Assembly: GCA_000328365.1 (NCBI GenBank)
Contig: KB306104.1
Span: forward strand, 607,689-671,688
Direction of reading: 5' to 3'
Origin: Capitella teleta
Lineage: Eukaryota > Annelida > Polychaeta > Capitellidae
DNA length: 64,000 nt
The notes below the pieces were generated by a model that was given only the letters and a program-made list of their open reading frames with translations, did not search any database and had not been told where the DNA came from. Below, one piece after another: positions 59,158 through 64,000 of this stretch. Position 1 is the stretch's first letter; every line of letters starts with the position of its first letter. The position numbers were made by a program, and so were the translations under genes.

Positions 59158-59204
59158 TTGACTTGTTGAAATAAACATATTTTGCTCATCAGATCATCCA
59201 ATTA

Positions 59205-60474
59205 CAGTCAAAGCTAGCTATTACAAACTCGGATATATAGAACTTCCAGTTACATAGAACTAATTTTGGGATCCCGGCCAGATCCCTATCTTTTAACATT
59301 GCAGGTTCATCGGATAATATAAACTCTGCATTGTTTGAACTTCCGATTAGTATGAACCAAATATCCAGTCCCCTGAGCAGAGATGACTCCTGCTATTATG
59401 AACCCACAATAGGAAAGTTCTACAGTATCTGCTCATCAAGCCACTGTTGACTGTTTTTCAAGTCGATTCCTGGCTTGCATTGTTTTTCTGATCGCGTAAC
59501 TCATTTCCCACAAATTCGATATCAAAGCAGAAATGTAACAAATCGCGGAAGCCGCCGATTTCAAAGCACTTTGTCTCAAACATAAGGCTAGATAACCAAT
59601 CAAGTAAAACCATTCAATGAATTGTTATCCTTATTAATTGCAATTGCGCTGAAGCGAATGCAATCGATATTATTCTCCTCTTTTGCATTCCCTTACAAGC
59701 AGACGACGGCACAAGCACCAGTCAGTCCGCAGGCGAAATGGGTGTCACGCGTTACTGTCGCGGTTACCCCTGTCCCTGTCCCCAAACTAATTTAAATGTT
59801 TAATTAGTTTCTCATTTTGCCTGACTACCTGTGACACCTGATCTGATGCATTTACGATGTTGTTACATAACCTCACGTTGTTAAGGTGGGGCCGTAAAAC
59901 GTCCGCACCTTCTGATGAATCTCAACCTGCGCTTGATATCCCCAATAAGAGAAAGTGTTTGTTGGAAATCAGGGAGTTCTCCGTCGACCAGCGGCCACTT
60001 CACGTATCCAGAGCAGTTTGTCATTCCTTGGCTAGCCCAAAAGGCTGCCTACTACAGGGGCTGGATCGCAATGCTGGCCAATTAGACGGAGAACGTGTGT
60101 CCTGACCACCCCGGGCACGTGACATTACCTCTCTAGTTGATCAATATTGAGATCTCAGACCATGAAGTTCATAAACTTAAAAGTTTCAAACAATTATAAC
60201 ACTGTTCTGTGTTCAGGCTAACATATATAATTACATTATTAATCAATTATGTTCAATTATGTTCAATTATGTTCAATTACAATTGGATTAGCTTAATTTT
60301 CAATCGCAAGAGAAGATACTAGTATGCTGATAGTGAATCATTAGGCAACTGTATGAATCAGAACGTAATGTACGTTATCAGAGAAATTTTAAAGTTTTTC
60401 TGATATACAGAACTCCTGATATTACGAACAAATTTTATGGCCCCTGAAGGTTTGTAATATCAAGCTATGACTAT
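59205..60474. mobile_element. Pogo/Tigger-like element, longer copy with internal extra segment
   Basis: Begins TA-CAGTCAAAGCTAGCTATT and ends with the inverse-related aatatcaagctatgacta. It aligns in opposite orientation to 26899-27773 except for about 370 bases (roughly 59762-60128) absent from that copy. The extra part includes an 82-codon frame (59857-60105) with no match I recognise. A short tandem run of attatgttca lies at about 60243-60280. Confidence 0.8.
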
Positions 60475-61408
60475 CATTATTATGATGAATTAATTTGTCA
60501 AATTCATTTGGATTAAAAACACTAACAATCACAGTGCAATTCTGTGGTCTCCGGGTAATCATTATAATCAGAATATACAATTTTACTACAAAGAAAATTT
60601 AAATTAATGAAAATTGACAATTATTGAATTTAAGTAATTTAGTAAGAATGTCAAATTATGAGCACAAAACTTAAAAGACAACAAATACCAGTGTTCATCA
60701 TATTTGTATAGTTGACAGAACTTGTATTTGTAAGTTATATTTAGAATTTAAAAATTCACTGATATAGCCAAATTCACAGCTGTCAAAATCATTGTTGTCA
60801 TTCACTCCTGCGGTTGTCAACATTGCAATACTGAATACACTCGCACTGCTTGATTTCTCAACACGTTCGAGTGTCAGTATGGCAACGTTCGCCATTAGTT
60901 CATTTGACAACCACAGCAACAGGCTTGACTTGTAATATTTCAAGGAATATAATTGCTCCAGAGAATATTTTCGAACTGCATCTAGATTTTTCAGCTGCGG
61001 ACAGCTGCCATATTGAAAACGAAGTCATTTTTACCTGCCGTAGATACCCTCCGTAATTTTGCTCCTTTTGACAGGACGTCGTAACTTGCCGCACTCGGCA
61101 TTCCGTCTCTTCATAGTTCCAAGACTCTTAACTTTCAAAATAAATCTCTAACAGAACAGATGAGCTGATGTTTAAAAGGAAATGACGCAGAAACACAATC
61201 TCAACTCGGCACTTTTGTTTTCTTCATGTGTGTATTCCTGACATGCGCCCGACAGCTCACTACGCAACTCGGGTGTTTCCGTGAGAACACCGAGCACCTC
61301 CGAAGCAGAATATGGGTCAGGCCAGAGGGCACACGAAAACTCTCATGCGTGCTGCCACCTGGCCTCACATTTGCGAGGGTTGTGACTAGTCATAACGTCA
61401 ACCGAGTT
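60475..61408. other. No gene seen
   Basis: AT-rich DNA with short frames; nothing supportable. Confidence 0.45.
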
Positions 61409-61638
61409 CCTTCACTGGTCTCCGGCGCTACTAAAAGAAGCACCAGCACACACCGATGAAAAATCACCCCTATTTTGGTACATCCATTTCACTCGATTTC
61501 ACATAACGTCATTCGGAATTCCCAAGATGGCTCACAGTGCGAGTCAAGTGAAAATGATTTCTCATTATTTGCTAAATACAACCAGTTGACTTATTAATAG
61601 CAGCCAATGAGATACCACCTGTGATAGAACCAGGTGAT
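61409..61638. mobile_element. Second copy of the GNAT-intron foldback MITE
   Basis: Aligns inverted to 7953-8226: ttcactggtctccggcgctact, gcacacaccgatg, cactcgatttcac, cccaagatggctcac, then agccaatgagataccacctgt. Some internal bases are missing relative to the other copy. Confidence 0.8.
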
Positions 61639-61739
61639 GAATTTGTCCATATCTGCAGCTGGTCATATGCTCATTATTGGGCCTATTATATTAATGTTAT
61701 TATAATGTTATATATTAATTATATAATATAAAAGAATAC

Positions 61740-62290
61740 GTATTGCACAATCAAAGAGTGTATATGCAGATCTATCCAAAATACTGACCAACCCTCGAAT
61801 TTCCCTGACCACCAGGAAATTGATGTTTCACGGCACCAGGAAGATAGTATTGAACTGCTTTGTCATTCCAATAATGAAGTACGGCAGAGAGGCTTAGACG
61901 CTGAATAACAGCACAGTGAGTATTATTGACGCAGCAGAGATGTGGTTCTATAGCAGAATGATGCGGATCTCATACATGGACATAATAACAAATGTTGAGG
62001 TATTAAGAAGAGCGGGGGAAGAGAGGAATCTATGTTGAAAGATCAGAAAGAGCCAGCAACATTCTTTGGGCATGTGATGAGAAGGAAGAATCTAGAACAC
62101 CTGGTTACAACAGGAAAGATCCAAGGAAAGAGAAGTAGAAGTAGAGGGACGCAGCGTGAGAAAATTACTGATTGTTTGTGTCACTTGTTAAGAGAAGAGC
62201 CCATCAATACACTGCATATTGTAGGAGACAAGGTGCGGTATCGAGCCATGATCGCCAACGCTCATAAGCAAGGTACATAGAAGATGAATA
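61740..62290 (+). mobile_element. RTE-like LINE C-terminal fragment
   Basis: Plus-strand translation over several frames reads VIPIMKYG, then IIDAAEMWFYSRMMRISYMD, NVEVLRRAGEERNL, FFGHVMRRKNLEHLVTTGKIQGKRSRSRGTQ and ends VRYRAMIANAHKQGT before a stop at 62280. This order is the well-known C-terminal region of RTE-type 'endonuclease-reverse transcriptase' proteins. Frameshifts interrupt it and the 5' domains are missing. Confidence 0.88.
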
Positions 62291-62795
62291 TATGAATTAC
62301 TAATTGGTTGTCATTTATCTGTGTATCATCCGTATGACTTATTTTTTAGCTGTGAAGGAAATGAGCGAGGAACTGCAAGCGAGGCAGCTGTAGACTAATT
62401 TAGTAGGTAGCTCCTGACATATGCCCTCCAGCCATCGTATTTATTGCTGGTAGGGGATGGGAAGGCAAGGTGGGGGGATAGAAATTAAGATAGAAAAATG
62501 CCATTTCTGAGCTGTTTGTATTCTATTATTCACTAGCATAATAATTAAAATCATAGCTGATAATTTAAATTTTAAGGCCAAAATAATCACTGAAAATGTG
62601 TTGACCTACAAAATGTAAGACATTAACATAAGATAGCAATGTAAGTTGATCTACATCTGGAAAGTTTATTATGTTTTGTAAATCATGGAGCAGTTTTGAG
62701 TATTGCAGCCAGAACACTTGAAATTTCCACTATTATATTTATATATCTACTAAGTCTACCAGTGTGTTTTGACTGTTTTCCACTCATGTGAATCC
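62291..62795. other. No gene seen
   Basis: AT-rich DNA between a LINE tail and a SINE copy. Confidence 0.45.
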
Positions 62796-63005
62796 GTTAT
62801 AATTGTAATTCTTTAGTGACTCTGCAGTGCTGCCCAACTGCATAACAAGGTCGGGCGCTGTGTATTACTGTCTATGGTGGTATGCAGGATAAAGAACCCT
62901 TGGGATTTATTGATAAGAGTAGGAGGAAACCCCGGTCCCAAGCCTTCTGTTCTGGCGCCCGTATCATCTGATTGGTTTGGGTGGAGTCGTAAAACCCCAA
63001 TCACA
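62796..63005 (+). repeat. SINE 3' body, copy of the 1178-1500 family
   Basis: Aligns closely to about 1290-1498: ttataattgtaattcttt, gtgactctgcagtgctgcccaact, aaggtcgggcgctgtgta, through gtaaaacccca. The tRNA-like head is absent, so it is 5'-truncated. Confidence 0.85.
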
Positions 63006-63366
63006 CTCACACACACCACTCAAGTGATAGCTATAAGACAAACAGACCAGTAAGCTAAGTCACCTACCTTAAAGGTGAGATGTTTTGAAAGATGAAATCA
63101 AGAGAATGGAATACCAATGGAATGAAGTTCAGAATTTTCAATCCAAAGATGAAAGGCGAATGGTTGAGAAGACGAATGCACGGGTGAGTCACATATGGGG
63201 CAAAAGTATTTTAAAACTTTTGGTGTTATCGGAACTTGTGTCAGTAAAATAACCGCGTCATCCAGGCTATTATAATTAGCCCTTAAGAGTAACCACCCAA
63301 CCGGAACCTCCAATACAGAATGATGAAGCAAGATGGTTAAATGACAGAACATTTTGGAATTTTTTC
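63006..63366. other. No gene seen
   Basis: Unassigned; may include the more degraded upstream part of the LINE that follows. Confidence 0.4.
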
Positions 63367-63905
63367 ATGAAAAACGATAGTCTCCACAACGTTGCCACCA
63401 GACAGAGTACTTGGTATTCACTGCCCAGGTTGCGCTTGACATGCTCATTTCATTCGATTTGGTACAATGGCCCTAAAATTTGGAATTCAGCCTTGAGAAA
63501 TAAAATTTTAATACTTCCCGACGACTCCATCTCCAGAATTAAAAAAAAACTTAAAACGTAAATTCCTTTCAAATGTTGAGTCCTGACTTCTAACCTTCTA
63601 TTCTCCTCTCCTACCTCCCAACTCTCTTTCTCTCCTCCTTCTCCTCCCATCTCTTTCTGGGTTTTTTTTTATCATCCATTCTTCTTTTCTATATTATAAT
63701 TTGACTTGTTTGGCATTCATATTTATAAACACATTAAGAAAATTACAACTGTAATAGTACATACATGAGGGCCCATACTCCATCTGGGGTCTGCCCTTTT
63801 TGGCCAATTTATATTTAATTATGTGTAAAAGTTATCAAATTTGTATCTACCTATTATTTTTTGGTGCCAATAAACTCCTTTTGACTTTGACTTTGACTTT
63901 GAACA
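63367..63905 (+). mobile_element. LINE 3' end with (TTTGAC)n tail
   Basis: The frame 63367-63561 reads HNVATRQSTWYSLPRLRLTC, then SIWYNGPKIWNSALRNKI and SRIKKKLKT, matching the 'RxSxxxxGPKIWNSL...FKKKLK' end of CR1/jockey-group LINE polymerases. A 3' UTR follows and closes with a tandem tgactt run at about 63879-63903, the kind of short terminal repeat such LINEs use. 5'-truncated. Confidence 0.82.
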
Positions 63906-64000
63906 GATTGATGGGCCACTTTGAGCTTCAAGGTGCACGAGTAAACATCTTAGATGAGGTGAGCCCTTGGAATGTGCAAGATCCGGAACAATTATGCAGT

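Noticed and set aside
60243-60280. CRISPR-like short repeats (attatgttca)
   Set aside because: Adjacent tandem copies without spacers in a eukaryotic transposon.

Overview
The window is animal nuclear DNA, AT-rich and intron-rich, with a heavy load of decayed transposable elements. The gene set (an STK33-type kinase, macoilin, a SMAP/C11orf58-type small acidic protein, an FMRFamide-receptor-like GPCR, a GNAT acetyltransferase) and the repeat mix (CR1/L2-like and RTE-like LINEs, tRNA-derived SINEs, mariner- and pogo-like DNA elements) suggest a non-vertebrate animal. A marine deuterostome such as an echinoderm or hemichordate is my best guess, but the sequence alone does not prove it and a lophotrochozoan is possible. 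No prokaryotic, CRISPR or retrovirus-like element was seen.

Layout. 1-7.5 kb: repeat-rich DNA with SINE copies, a full-length TA-flanked nonautonomous DNA element, two LINE remnants, a TA microsatellite and a short assembly gap. 7.6-8.7 kb: a two-exon GNAT acetyltransferase on the plus strand, with a foldback element in its intron. 8.9-18.7 kb: a CR1-like LINE, a MITE remnant, an AT-rich palindrome cluster and otherwise nothing recognisable. 18.8-38.9 kb: the STK33 homologue on the plus strand, 11 coding exons that keep frame at every junction and give about 491 residues. Its second intron (5.5 kb) holds a tRNA-Leu(CAG), a tRNA-Gly(TCC) and LINE/MITE debris. Its last intron (12.4 kb) holds, on the opposite strand, a complete rhodopsin-class GPCR gene with a single-exon reading frame. 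40.3-40.8 kb: a MITE with perfect 16-bp ends. 41.9-43.0 kb: a four-exon small acidic protein gene (SMAP) on the minus strand. 44.3-49.4 kb: an eleven-exon macoilin gene on the minus strand, about 705 residues. 49.4-64 kb: no confident gene; a pogo-like element, a second copy of the GNAT-intron foldback element, an RTE-like LINE tail, a SINE and a CR1/jockey-type LINE tail.

The host genes do not form an obvious pathway. STK33 runs towards SMAP (convergent), SMAP and macoilin are tandem on the minus strand, and the GPCR is nested antisense in STK33. The most notable structural facts are the nested GPCR, the tRNA pair inside the kinase intron, and several multi-copy nonautonomous transposon families whose ends can be read directly. 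I found no convincing new multi-gene system.
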